NCBI GenBank assembly: GCA_037176845.1
Contig: JAYKXP010000138.1
Location: 54,679 to 118,678 of the forward strand
DNA from: Paramarasmius palmivorus
Lineage: Eukaryota > Basidiomycota > Agaricomycetes > Agaricales > Marasmiaceae
Direction: 5' to 3'
DNA length: 64,000 nucleotides
Part shown: piece by piece, positions 45,956 through 57,818 of the stretch
How positions within the stretch are numbered: position 1 is the first letter of the stretch
Layout: every line of letters begins with the position of its first letter
Program-made: the position numbers and the translations under genes
The notes under the pieces: generated by a model
Seen by the model: the letters and a program-made list of their open reading frames with translations, nothing else
The model's database searches: none
Told to the model about the DNA's origin: nothing

Positions 45956-45996
45956 CCAATGTATAGTCGAGAGTTCGAACCAGCTTCTCTGCTGTT

Positions 45997-47876
45997 ATGA
46001 AAAACCGGCTGCTCCTTTTCGGATACGTTGCGCTCTTTGGTGCTAGGTTTGTCTACGCGACAACAGCAGCAGCGTGCAACACGCTGCAAAGTGCACTCCC
46101 TGGCCGCGTCTTCTTTCCAGGTATGTTATTTTGTACGCTTGCTCGCAGTAGACGGCTCACGTCGCTATTAGGATCAGAGGAATATGTGAACGACAACAGG
46201 CACTACACCCAGGGATCGTCGCAGAACTCAACTTGTTCAGTAGAACCAGCATCACCAGAAGATGTTGCTCTCGTCGTTTGTATTTTCCTTTGTACACTCA
46301 GGGCGTCTGTGACTGAAAAAGATGTTTTGGTATCTTCAAACTGTGGCCAAAGGTGAAACTCGTTCTCTTTTTGCTGCAAGTAGATTTCATTGTTATACTG
46401 GACCTTCTTACTGACAATATCTTAGGTCAAAGGTGCAGGTCACACAGGAAATGTCGGGTTCAGTTCAACAACGGGAGTTCAGATCTCAATGTCGAGATTC
46501 AACGACATAGAATACGATGAAAGCCAGTCCACGGTGAAGATCGGTGCAGGATTGACTTGGGACAAGGTCTATGCTGCTTTGGAACCCCACGGTGTGAAAG
46601 TGGTCGGAGGGCGAGTTCCTGGTGTCGGTACGTACTCAATCCTAATTTTCTCGGAGTTGGACGTATCTCATCGGATTTTGTGCAGGCGTTGGTGGGCTAT
46701 TGTTGGGCGGAGGTTACAGCTACTTTACCGATCAGTATGGTCTTGCAATTGACACTGTCGTCTCTTACGACCTTGTCTTGCCCAACGGGACATTTGTTCA
46801 AGTGGCTGGACAGAATAACCCGGACTTATTTTTTGCTCTCAAGGTGAGTATCTAGCTAGCGATCACTTGTAACGTGTCTGGACACTGAAGCGATGCTCCC
46901 AAGGGCGGTTTCAATAATTTTGGGATTGTGACATCGTTCAACCTGAGGACTTTCCCGCAGACAAATGTTTGGGTGAGAGTCAACATTCAGGTTTCCAATA
47001 TCATGTATCCACTCAACGCTACGAGTGACTTTAACCGGGCGATCCAAAACTTTGGTTTCAGCAATAGAGATTTAAAGGCAGCCGCCCTCACTGGTTACGG
47101 TGCTGCCAGTTTCAATGAAGTGTGCAACTGTTTAGTTTCATGGGTACTATGTTGTATTTTGCTGATGAGTACACTGCAGATCTTCGCAACAGCAGGTCTC
47201 TTTTATGACGCTCCAATGTCACCCAGGGGCGTCTTTGACGAGTTCCTCAACATACCCGGCGCTATTGTCACTGTAACCGGTACTATGAGCTTATCGGAGG
47301 CATTACAATCTCTCAACGGAGCTCTTGGATCTCTTGACCCCCCAAGGTATGGTTCAATATTACTTCCCAAGCCCTGTTCTTTCCCCTAACACCAAGACGG
47401 ATAGGACTGTTCGCCATACCATTCCAGTTTCCCGCTATACTGTCGGGATTCTCGACGAGATCAGAACTCAGGTTGAGAAGATCGTGTCCAAAGCGGCGGT
47501 CGGAAATCACACATTTATCACTCTCGGTATTGGTCCTGAGCCGTTTGTTCAGCCAAACGCTCACAGCACCGATTCGGCATATCCACATCCTCGAGGGAGA
47601 TTCGTATGCCCAACTGTAATGGAGGCCCATTACCCCAATGCTGCCGACGATGGGTTTTTCAATAGTGCTGTCCGCAAAGCTCAGCAGGCGATCCAACTCC
47701 GTGCCATCAAGGAAGGGCAGAGTTTTCCGGATGATATCCTCTACAACAATTACGCACCATCCGATACACCTCTGAAGTTGATCTATGGCAGTAATTTGGC
47801 GAGATTGCGGGATATCAAGAAACGCGTTGACCCTAGCAATGTAATGGGATTGGCTGGCGGCTTCAAGATTCAATAG
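45997..47876 (+). CDS. Secreted FAD-linked oxidoreductase, copy 2
   Basis: First of five tandem paralogues. Signal peptide (MKNRLLLFGYVALFGARFVY), ACNTLQSALPGRVFFPG, SQNSTCSVEP, KGAGHTGNVGFSS (flavin-linking His), GGRVPGVGVGG, GGGYSYFTDQYGLAIDT, LPNGTFVQV, GGFNNFGIVTSF, and a C-terminal domain ending NVMGLAGGFKIQ. It has three splice oddities. The acceptor before LQTVAKG has lost its AG (TAT instead of TAG); an upstream AG would add four residues. The next intron (46376-46425) starts GC. The intron after QTNVW is reduced to an 18-base remnant that reads through in frame. The frame can still be kept, so the gene may work with small insertions. Confidence 0.85.
46376..46425 (+). other. GC-AG intron in oxidoreductase copy 2
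   Basis: The donor reads GCT|GCAAGT where the sister genes examined have GCT|GT; the acceptor is CTTAG. Length 50 bp. Confidence 0.7.
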
Positions 47877-48480
47877 CGTCAGTCGGCAGACTAGAAGTGT
47901 AGCCACTCGTCTTTTCTCTGTTATGTAGTTCCTTTTCAATCGATGTTTTAGCATTGTTTTTCCCAGATCATTGTAAAAGAGATGTCAGCCGGAATTCGCT
48001 AGCTTCCAGAACCGTGCTACAATGTCATTGTAATATCCGACGAAAGTTGCAATTGGTTGATGAACATTATTACTTCTACTCGACGATCACAGATGATATG
48101 CATCATGTCGGTTATCATACAAACAGCTGCAGCCTGCCACACCCAAGCACCGTGACGATTACCTCCTACACTGAATCAAAGCATCGAACTGGTTTTGAAA
48201 GCTTGAACGCGAAGAATACAGCCCCTGGTATGCAAGCACTGTGTTACACGAAAGGAGTGAGATTGAGGCTCACTTTGATCAAATTATCCCGTTATGATTA
48301 TACCAAAACAGTTTGAACGTTGACGAAGATCCACGATTATGACTAGCCCCAGCAGAGGATTGGAATGTGCATACTAGTCGATGTATTGAATAGCACATCT
48401 TGCTCAACAGAGGGCCAGTAATGGATTGCTGAGCATGAACACACATAATTTGAAGGCGACGGACGATCGTTGTACTGGTA
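47877..48480. other. Intergenic downstream of copy 2
   Basis: No supported gene. Confidence 0.4.
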
Positions 48481-48882
48481 TTCAGGCTGGAAGTTCAGAA
48501 TCATTGATCCTGTATAAAGCTTGTCAGTGAGGGTAAACCGACATAAATGAACACACACCAATATCCAGGTTTCTCAAAGCAACTCCGCATATCAGGGTAA
48601 CTCAGAGCTCCCACTTCTTCGTCCGCATGCCAATGCCTTCGTCAATACTTGGGGAGAAACGCCGGCGAGCGCGTCGGAGGTAGTGACACGAGGGTGTCTG
48701 GAGTCTAGCTCAGTGCAGGTTTGTTGTCGTATCATTTGTACGGCAAGAGTAGAACGTACAGGGTCAATCTGAGGCGACAGAGCTAGGGAGAGTGGGGGCA
48801 GATAAGGCGGTAGCCGCGACATGATGGGAAGAAGCAAGCCCGAAGCAAGCCTAGGCAAAACTTCTCTTCCGTCGTCCATCAC
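48481..48882 (-). pseudogene. Coding-like segment of unknown family
   Basis: On the minus strand an ATG at 48882 opens a frame (DDGREVLPRLASGLLLPIMS, LPPYLPPLSLALSPQIDP) with plausible amino-acid composition, then a possible GTACGT donor. A further segment (WHADEEVGALSYPDM) lies in another frame just downstream and ends at a GTGTGT donor. The two frames would need splicing to be joined. It could be a small gene or a relic caught between the tandem oxidoreductases. Confidence 0.3.
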
Positions 48883-49062
48883 CCCATCTTCGGCTGTCCT
48901 CCCCAGGATGCATCGTCGCCATTTTAACTAGCTTTATGCAACAGATTGCGCGCTCGCCACCATCCTATTCGTCATCAGTCCACCAAACTGGGCCTTGAGG
49001 CTTCTTCAAACGGCCATTTGAACCTCCCCGGCACTGGAGACATCAGGCCTCAAGCTTCGAGC

Positions 49063-49820
49063 CATGGTATTTGGTGCGTATGATGCCCCAATCTGAATAC
49101 GTATCTCGTGCTCATTTCGCCTTGAACGCAGCCTAGAAGCCAGTTTACTAAAAACATCTGGGATCAATGTGGATACAGTACTAGAACAGTCATTGAATCA
49201 TCTCATACCTTACCATTGTCTACGCAAGGCAGACGTTCAGCGCTCATGTTTGCCCTCGAACAAGCCGACGGAGTCCCCGGAATCCTCGGGGTGCTTACTA
49301 GAAAATTTTTCTACTGGGAGGCTGCGAGGAAGCTGGAGACGATATGGTTCGTGATCGTATGGTGCTTGCTTTCCGCCGATATGTACTAACTAGGATGAAA
49401 AAAGTGTTTACGACGCCGATTTCATATAGCAGGGATTTCCATGGAAGATGCCCAAGTTATTCAATGTCGAAACAACGTCTGTAAAGCCACGAGAAGACTA
49501 CAAGTACCATATACCAGGCACTCCTTTAGTCATCAGAATTATACGAGATGAGCAACTTCAACAATTCAACGGCAAGTAACCGGTAGTCCTTGGAGATGTT
49601 GATTTTTTTTTACCGAATGCCTCACTAACAGTCAGGCTTTCTACACAAAACACCCCCGCGAACACCAATAGGATTGTTTTCTTCCAAGCTGACGTCTCTG
49701 ATGAGAACGTGCCGAGCGCCGTTCTCCCTAGCGAGGCAGTTCAAATCTGATCCAGACATTCCAAGACAACAGCGAGTGTGGCTGCGGAAGCTGAGCGCTG
49801 AGTCTTGGAAGGAAAGAGGT
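49063..49820 (+). pseudogene. Possible gene relic upstream of copy 3
   Basis: An ATG at 49063, a short first exon, a GTGCGT...CCTAG intron and a second exon (SLLKTSGINVDTVLEQSLNH) reading to about 49347 can be joined in one frame. Beyond that the frame is lost. A weakly similar donor-acceptor arrangement occurs at about 52284-52420, downstream of copy 3. Unknown family; low confidence. Confidence 0.25.
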
Positions 49821-50050
49821 ACGTATTTTTCTTAGCATTTCACATTCTCTATCACTCAGGATCTCTCAATTGAATCTCCAACACAGGGGCATTTCCCAAG
49901 GCGTTCGATGATGGTGATCAATAGCAATGTACAGCTATAAGCTTCTGGACAATGAGCAATTCTCGGATACCATCCGATGCTTCCGATATGGTCATGCGTC
50001 CTCTGTGAGGGCATTCGCTGTTGACTCATGGTCATTACCAGTTGCTTCAG

Positions 50051-50057
50051 TATAAAG
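50051..50057 (+). promoter_or_regulatory. TATA box of oxidoreductase copy 3
   Basis: TATAAAG 39 bp upstream of the ATG at 50096. Confidence 0.6.
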
Positions 50058-50095
50058 ACCATTAAACAGTCAACGATGCTAGCCAGTTCTCAACC

Positions 50096-51982
50096 ATGAA
50101 ACATCAGCTTCTCACTCTCACGTACTTTTCGCTACTCGGTGCGAAATCTGTCTACAGCACGCCAACAGCAGCATGCAATGCGTTACAAAACGCACTCCCA
50201 GGCCGTGTCTTCTTTCCAGGTTTGTCGTTCCGTCATACGAGCGTCTGTAGCATATGGCTCAAGTCCTCTTTAGGGTCTGAGGAATACACGATAGGCAACG
50301 AGCATTACACCCAAGCATCTTCGCAGAACTCGACTTGTTCGGTAGAACCAGAATCACCTGAGGATGTTGCGCTCATCGTGGGTCTTTTCTTTACGCGCTT
50401 GCAATGCTTCTGACTGATAGCGATGTGTCTATAGCTTCGAACCGTGGCTGGTGGCGACACTCGATCTCAGTTTGCTGTAAGTGCAGCTCGTTGCTATACT
50501 GGGTCTTTCTGCTGATAACTTTTCAGGTCAAGGGTGCTGGGCATACTGGAAATGTTGGATTCAGCTCGACGACGGGAGTTCAGATCGCAATGTCGCGATT
50601 CAATGGTATAGAATACGACGAAGGTCAATCCACGGTGAAGATTGGCCCCGGATTGACTTGGGATCAAGTCTATGCCGCCTTGGAGCCTCATGGGGTGAAG
50701 GTGGTCGGAGGGAGAATTCCCGGTGTCGGTATGTCATTCTGTACTCTTGAATGCGGGACATGTCTCAGTTGGCACGCAGGCGTCGGTGGTCTCCTGTTGG
50801 GCGGTGGTTATAGCTATTTCACTGACCAGTATGGTCTTGCTGTCGATACCATTGTCTCTCATGACCTCGTGCTCCCCAATGGGACGTTCGTAAAGGTGGA
50901 TGAGCAAACAAATCCGGATCTATTCTTTGCTCTCAAGGCAGGTGTTCTACACTATTGTTTCGTTTGCAATGCTCATCCGAATCTCTTTAGGGTGGTTTCA
51001 ATAACTTTGGGATCGTCACATCTTTCACGTTGAGGACCTTCCCGCAGACAGATGTCTGGGTGAGTGCTCTACTACCTACCCAGCGTCTCCTCCCATAACG
51101 AGTTCTTTAAGGCTGCTGCTATCGCCTATCCACTCAACGCTAGCGACTCTGTTAACCAGGTGATTCAGAATTTCAGCTTCGGTAACACAGACCCAAAAGC
51201 GGTCGGCGTTAGCGTCTACGGTGCCTCTGGCTTCGATGAGGTATATATGCGTTCAGTAAACGCGATCCTCCGCTAATGGTTATCTAGACCTTCCTAATGG
51301 CAGCTGTCTTTTATGATGCTCCTGCACCACCGGACGGCACCTTTGACGAGTTCTTCAACATACCCGGCGCGGTGTCGAATGTGATGGGTAGCATGAGCCT
51401 AACGAGTGCAATAGATTTTCTCAGCAACGGTCTCGGATCCTTGAACCCACCAAGGTAAGACTCAAATGTGCGGCTTTTCTCGACATTCCTAATCTCAGTA
51501 ATATCTGTAGGACTGCTCGTCATACCGTTCCCGTTTCGCGTTACACTGTTGGCATCCTAGACGAGATGAAGGTCCAACTCGAGAAGATCGTCTCCGACGC
51601 CGCAACCAACAATCGACCATTTATCGCCCTCAGCATTGCTCCGGAACCGTTCTCGCAGCTCAACGCTCACACCACAGATTCAGCATACCCGCACCCACCA
51701 GGAAGGTTCGTTTGCCCATCGGTGATGGAGGCGCACTACGCCAATGCCGCCGATGACGAATTCTTCGTTAATGCTATCCGAGAAGCCCAGCAGGCGATTC
51801 AGGCTCGTGCTATCGAAGAAGGGCAGAGTTTCCCAGATGATATCCTCTACAATAACTACGTACCGGCTGATACACCCCTGGAGTTACTGTATGGTGATAA
51901 CTTGGAGCGGTTGCGGGAGATTAAGAGGCAAATTGATCCCGAGAATGTTATGGGGTTGGCTGGGGGCTTTAAGATCGAGTAG
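50096..51982 (+). CDS. Secreted FAD-linked oxidoreductase, copy 3
   Basis: Complete copy, about 488 residues. Signal peptide ending near KSVYS, FFPG, then introns at the same places as its sisters: after FFPG, after ALI, before KGAGHTG, after GGRIPGVG, after FFALK, after QTDVW, after GFDE and after NPPR. The PCMH-type FAD domain contains the His of KGAGH as probable 8-alpha-histidyl flavin link. The position where berberine bridge enzymes carry a second, cysteinyl link is Ile (GGRIPGVG). The C-terminal domain includes HTTDSAYPHPPGRFVCP, EEGQSFPDDILYNNYV and ENVMGLAGGFKIE. A secreted oxidase of alcohols, sugars or aromatic compounds is likely from the family; the substrate cannot be told. No defects seen. 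Confidence 0.9.
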
Positions 51983-53109
51983 AGTCGTCGGTAATCGCGT
52001 CGAAATAGATATGCAACAATTTACTTTATTACTCCAAACTTGATACATTCGAAACCATATTACTCAGTTTGAATCTAGAAACTTTGCCTCTGGTCAAGAT
52101 GCTGTGGGCTGCGCACAATTACTGGCGGGCCAAGAAGCGCCCATCCGTCGGCGTTTCTTTTTTTTGCTGTCTACCACCTTCGTCGTCTACTCGTTAGTCG
52201 CCTCCTCCAGTCCACTAGCCTCCGCACACATATCACGGACCTCCGAATTTCTCTAAAGCGACTATTCGAACCTTTCTGAACGCAAATGACAGTGTTTGAG
52301 CGGAAATATCTGGTGCGTGTAATGACTCGCTTCCGACTTTCTTCCCGCACTCAATGCGATTACTAGGGTTCCATATCGTGCCCTGAATCCCAGATTACTA
52401 GAAGAATCCTAGATTGACGTCGCAGCGAAGGAGTATACAAACTCTAGAAAGCAGCATTTCTCCATATTCGTGACTCAGACAAGCCGATGAGCTCGACAGT
52501 CATCCCCCATGAAGTTTCCAACGGCGTTTTTGGTAGAGGAAGATTGAGTACAGGAGAATCTAGGTCATGCTGGTTCGTTTGCTGTTACATTGTTTTGTAT
52601 ATCCGCTAACTACTGTAGCATGAAAAGACGGGGTTTCCAACAAGTCTACATCAACTAAAAGCAATAATGTTACCGCAAAGCTTGATACGCTCCAGCCAAA
52701 CCATGTCCAGAACACATCACCAAGAATGCAATTGCCAGCTGGAGAGGCACCCGGTGACACTGACCGGTCGTCGAATTACGGTTACCACTGCCTCGAGCTC
52801 CTTGGTTTGGCTTTGCCGTCATGGACTTGCCGAAGTCGAGCTCTTTCAATAGCCCCCAATATATCACCGCTCAGGGATAGGCAAGCTGTAACTCGGGGAT
52901 ACCGACGTGTTGCTCAAGACATTCAAAGTTAGCCAAGGAGCAATGTAATACCTCAATCATACCACCTATACGGATCTAGACCACATCTACGAGTAGGATC
53001 TGTTCCCGGTTTTCGTTTTTCAAATCGGTGTCTCCATGCAACGTGAGTATGTCAAGCACTTCACCTTACGAGGCAAATCAAAACTGATCTAACGACTGCA
53101 AGTTATACC
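51983..53109. other. Intergenic between copies 3 and 4
   Basis: No supported gene. A short segment at about 52284-52440 is weakly similar to the relic upstream of copy 3. Confidence 0.35.
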
Positions 53110-53450
53110 ATGACAGGAAGCGCTTTCTCAAGATGGCATGACAAGCGCCGCATTTATCTTTTGCTTTTCTTGTCTCCGCTGTCTGTTCCAGCGGCCATGA
53201 ATGGAAAGGGGCAGTAATGGAACAAAAGTATCATGCCATCACGATTGTTGGGGCTTGAGGCTATCGCACACGTATGTGGTACTTACTCCATTCACGTACC
53301 AACAATTGATTGCATATCCCGTACAGTCCCAATCATGGATTCGTTGAGCGCTGCCGTATCTTGCGGGGCTAACAGCCTATGACCGTGAAGGATGCGGTTT
53401 GGGATGAGTACGAATATGGTATAGATCAATGGACCCTACGACCTTCCCGT
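53110..53450 (+). pseudogene. Duplicated relic upstream of copy 4
   Basis: This segment matches 59440-59745 upstream of copy 6, including a conserved intron-like stretch (ACTCCATTCAC...TACAG) and an exon-like end (YDREGC, DEYEYG). The reading frame is broken. It shows that the tandem duplication unit extends about 450 bp beyond the oxidoreductase gene. Confidence 0.4.
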
Positions 53451-53532
53451 GTCCTGCCTCAACTTCTAAAGTCTTCGCCTCCTGACATGCAGACAATCAC
53501 CGGAGTTCGCTGACTCCGCCGACACATTCGAC

Positions 53533-53541
53533 TATATAAAA
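53533..53541 (+). promoter_or_regulatory. TATA box of oxidoreductase copy 4
   Basis: TATATAAAA about 40 bp upstream of the ATG at 53581. Confidence 0.6.
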
Positions 53542-53580
53542 GTCAATGAACAATGAACAATCTCAACCAAATTCTTCGCC

Positions 53581-55469
53581 ATGAACGGACGGTTGCTTGC
53601 CATCACCTACTTTTCGCTATCTTGTGCGGCGCTCGTCTACGGCACACCAGTAGCAGCATGCAACGCGCTACAAAGCGCCCTTCCAGGCCGTGTCTTCTTT
53701 CCAGGTTTAGTTTTTTTTTGTGCGCGCATTCGATCTACGTGGCTCAAATTCTCATTAGGATCGGAGGGATACATGAATGACAACGAACACTACTCCCAAT
53801 CATCTTCGCAAAATTCGACTTGTTCTGTAGAACCAGAAACGTCCGATGACGTCGCGCTCATTGTCTGTATTCCAATACCATTTGTCTGCTGATAAGGTCT
53901 GATGCGGACTTGTTCTTAATAGCTCCGAACCGTTGCCACCGGGAACACTAAATCCCCGTTCGCTGTAAGGGTTTCCTTTTTCCATAATAGTTCATTCTAC
54001 TAATAATTTCTTAGATCAAGGGTGCCGGACATACAGGAAACCCAGGTTTCAGCTCAACTACAGGAGTCCAGGTTTCACTGTCGAGATTCAACGACGTGGC
54101 ATACGATGAAAGTCAGTCAACGGTGAAGATTGGCGCCGGGTTGGCTTGGGATGAGGTATATGCCCGCCTTGAACCCCATGGTGTGAAAGTGGTTGGGGGG
54201 AGAGTTCCTGGTGTCGGTATGAGATTCCCTCCTGAGACACGGATATAGCATACTGAAATTTTGACAGGCGTGGCTGGTTTTTTGTTGGGTGGAGGTTATA
54301 GCTTCTTTACCGACCAGTACGGACTTGCCGTCGACACTATTGTCTCTCATGATCTTGTTCTCCCAAACGGGACGTTCGTTGAGGTGAATGAGCAGACTGC
54401 TCCTGATCTATTCTTCGCTCTCAAAGTGGGTATCCGATATATCTGTCTGTCCCGATGCTTACCTAACGATTTCTAGGGCGGTTTCAACAACTTTGGAGTC
54501 GTGACATCTTTCACGCTGAAGGCATTCCCGCAGACAGATGTCTGGGTGAGTAACATTTTGCATGCCCATCGCCTGCTCTCATCCTTGTGGTCTCAGGTTG
54601 CTTCTGTTGCCTATCCATTCAACGCTAGTGATGCGGTTCACCGAGCAACGGAAAACTTTGCATTTAATAACACAGACTTGAAAGCGGTCGCCCTTCCTTT
54701 CTACGGCGCGCCCAGCTTCAATGAGGTGTGTATTTTTCCAGCTCTAGTTAACGCTATATCTCACTGAGAGCACGCTAGACCTCGATATCCGCAGTCCTAT
54801 TTTACGATGCTCCAACACCACCTAGTGGTATCTTTCAGGATTACCTCAGCATACCCGGTGCTGTTGTAGGTGTCTCCGGCACCATGAGCTTGCCAGACGC
54901 GGTGGTGAACTTGAATGGGGCTTTCGGATCCTTGAATCCACCAAGGTACGACTCTGATGCGTTACTTCAATACCGTCCATCCATTTAATGTCAACAGGAC
55001 TATCCGTCACACAGTCCCTGTTTCTCACTACACTGTCGGCATTCTGGACGAGATGAAGACCCAGTTTGAGAAGATCGTCTCCGACGCCGCAGCTGCTAAT
55101 CGCAACTTCGTCTTAATCGACATGTCCCCCGAGTCGTTCATACAGCCCAATGCTCACAGCACCGACTCGGCATACCCACATCCGCCGGGGAGGTTCGTTT
55201 GCCCGACTGTACTGGAGGCCCATTACATCAACGCTGCGGACGACGAATACTTCATCAATGCTGTCCAAGAAGCTCAGCAAGCGATTCACGCTCGTGCTAT
55301 CGAAGAAGGGCAGAGCTTCCCGGATGACATTCTCTACAACAACTACGTACCGGCTGATACACCTCTAGAGTTACTGTACGGTGACAACTTGGAACGATTG
55401 CGAGAGATTAGGAGTCAGGTTGACCCCGAGAATGTTATGGGGCTGGCCGGGGGCTTCAAGATCGAGTAG
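53581..55469 (+). CDS. Secreted FAD-linked oxidoreductase, copy 4
   Basis: Complete paralogue with a signal peptide (MNGRLLAITYFSLSCAALVY). The FAD domain has KGAGHTGNPGFSS, GGRVPGVGVAGF, GGGYSFFTDQYGLAVDT, LPNGTFVEV and FNNFGVVTSF. The C-terminal half carries DEMKTQFEKIVSDAA, HSTDSAYPHPPGRFVCP, DDILYNNYVPADTPLE and NVMGLAGGFKIE. All splice junctions are canonical. It is closest in its C-terminus to copy 3 (shared PENVMGL and NYVPADTPLELLYG), suggesting recent duplication or gene conversion. Confidence 0.9.
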
Positions 55470-55902
55470 AGTCAACCAGTAGCGAGGAAGGTGTCGATCC
55501 TAAACCTTCATTTGGCTATTTCTCACTGGTAACTAGATGTCATATATTTATTACATGATTTAATCGAGCTTTCTTTTGGCGTTGTTCGGTTTAAACCTCA
55601 AACAGTCCCTACTTCTTCACCTCAAGTTCTTTTTTCTCGCCCTCACGTACAATTTTGTAATAAAAACTGCGCCCAGACTGCGCTCTTCCATTCATCCTCT
55701 CCAGCATCAACGTTTGTTCCAGGGTATATCACACACTGATGGATGTCAAGCGTCAGGCCACTTCAATTATTGGTGCTTGCAGTATGGTGTGGGTGTCCTC
55801 TGTCTACTTCACAAGATACTGATTATAATCGCGCAGTCAGGCCGTGAAAATCAGCTCATCTCTCGGGGACCGCTGACATGGTGGTTATTACTATTATGCC
55901 AA
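55470..55902. other. Intergenic between copies 4 and 5
   Basis: Short spacer (about 430 bp) holding the copy 5 promoter; no gene seen. Confidence 0.4.
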
Positions 55903-55909
55903 TATAAAA
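55903..55909 (+). promoter_or_regulatory. TATA box of oxidoreductase copy 5
   Basis: TATAAAA 32 bp upstream of the ATG at 55941. Confidence 0.6.
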
Positions 55910-55940
55910 CTCGAGCACAATTCCAACCAGTTTCCTTACT

Positions 55941-57818
55941 ATGAAACATCAGCTACTTACCACCGCATTCCTCTCGCTACTTAGTGCAAAATTTGCCTAT
56001 GGTTCACCAGCGGCAGCATGCAACGCGCTACGTAGCGCACTTCCAAACAGTGTATTTTTTCCAGGTGTGTTATCTTCACTGACACGTTGAGATTCACTTC
56101 ATAGCTTACACCGTCTCAGGTTCGGAAGAATACACAAGTGACAATAGACACCACGCGGAGATAGCTTCTCAGAATTCAACCTGTTCAGTAGAACCAGAGA
56201 CTCCCGAAGACGTTGCCCTCATCGTACATATTCAATCTCTAGGCTTTTAAGGATCGGACTAATCTGACTACTTCCGTAGCTTCGAACCGTGGCGAGTGGC
56301 GACACTCGATCTCCTTTTGCTGTGTGCATCTCCTTCCTATACTAAGCCTTTCCGCTGACTATGTCCTAGATCAAGGGCGGAGGACACATAGCCAACGTCG
56401 GGTTCAGCTCGACTACAGGCGTCCAGATTTCAATGTTGAAATTCAACAGCATTGAATACGACGAAGGTCTTGGCACGGTAAAGATTGGTGCTGGACTGGT
56501 CTGGGGTGAAGTCTACCTTGCGTTGGCACCTCACGGCGTGAAAGTGGTTGGAGGCAGAGGACCCCCTGTCGGTATGGGTTTCTTTTCTCCTGACCAAGGA
56601 ATTACATCTCATCAGGCTTTTGATAGGTGTTGCTGGTTTCTTGTTAGGCGGTGGTTATAGTTACTTCACAGACCAGTATGGTCTTGCCATCGACAACATC
56701 GTCGCTCATGACCTTGTTCTCCCCAATGGGACGTTCGTAGAGGTGAACGAGCAGACCAACCCCGATCTATTCTTCGCTCTGAAAGTGGGTGTCCGAACGA
56801 AATGTTGTAATGGTTTTGGGGCTGGTCTGATGTTCTCCGAATCTAGGGTGGTCACAACAATTTCGGTATCGTGACCTCTTTCACATTAAAAACGTTCCCG
56901 CAGACGGATGTATGGGTGAGCATCCTGTCGCCTACGCATTATCTGCTCCCATGAATGATTCTCTAGACTGCCCTTATTTCATATCCGCTCAATGCCAGCG
57001 ACTCCTTTCATAGGGCCAGCGAGAGCTTCAGCTTCAACAACACAGACTTGAAGGCGGTTGCTCTTCCTGTCTACGCTTTCTCGGATGATATTGAGGTATT
57101 GTTCAATCATGACACACAGTCCACCTTAGTAACATTGTTCTAGCCCGGCTTACTGGCATTATTGTTTTATGATGGCCCAGTGCCACCTGACGGCGTCTAT
57201 AACGAGTTCTTCAACGTACCTGGAGCTGTTGTTAACTCATCCGGCACTGTGAGTTTTGCGGATGCTCTCGGGGGCGGCCCCCTTCTCTCTGGCCCGTCAA
57301 GGCATGTTAAAACGCATCGCTTCTTTAAACGTATTCCTAATCCGAGCTTTTACAGGTCGGTTCGCGATGTAGTCCCCATTACTCGCTACACTGTCGGCAT
57401 CCTCGATGAAATGAAGACCCAGTTTGAGAATATCCTCTCTACTGCGGTAGCCAACAATCGTACCTTGACCTTCGCCGCCATTGTAGTGGAGCCATTCATA
57501 CAGCCAAATGCGCACGCTACAGACTCGGCATACCCGAATCCGTTTGTATGCCCGACTGCGTTAGAGGTCCAATGGGCTGATGCTACCGACGATGACTTCT
57601 TCTTCAACCTTGTTCGAGAAGTTCACAATACCATCCAAGCCCGGGCTATCGAGGAAGGGCAGAGCACCCCAGATGCCATTCTTTATAACAACTATGTGGT
57701 AGCTGATACGCCCCTCGAGCTTCTCTATGGAGATAACTTGGAAAGGCTCAGGGAGATTAAGCGGCGTGTCGATCCTGACAATGTAATGGGACTGGCTGGC
57801 GGCTTCAAGATTGAATAG
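55941..57818 (+). CDS. Secreted FAD-linked oxidoreductase, copy 5
   Basis: Most diverged copy of the array. It begins MKHQLLTTAFLSLLSAKFAY, then VFFPG and an unusual GTGTGT donor. The FAD loop reads KGGGHIANVGFSS, the site equivalent to the cysteinyl link reads GGRGPPVG, followed by GGGYSYFTDQYGLAIDN. In the C-terminal domain three residues are missing where sisters have HPPGRF (SAYPNPFVCP), and the pocket region differs (YAFSDDIE in place of YGA..FNE), so substrate range may differ. It ends NVMGLAGGFKIE. The KGGGH/DPDNVMGL features are shared with copy 1. No frame break. Confidence 0.85.

Noticed and set aside
45949..45996. A tRNA gene suggested by GTTCGAACC upstream of copy 2
   Set aside because: There is no acceptor stem, D-arm or matching A box; it is part of the oxidoreductase leader.
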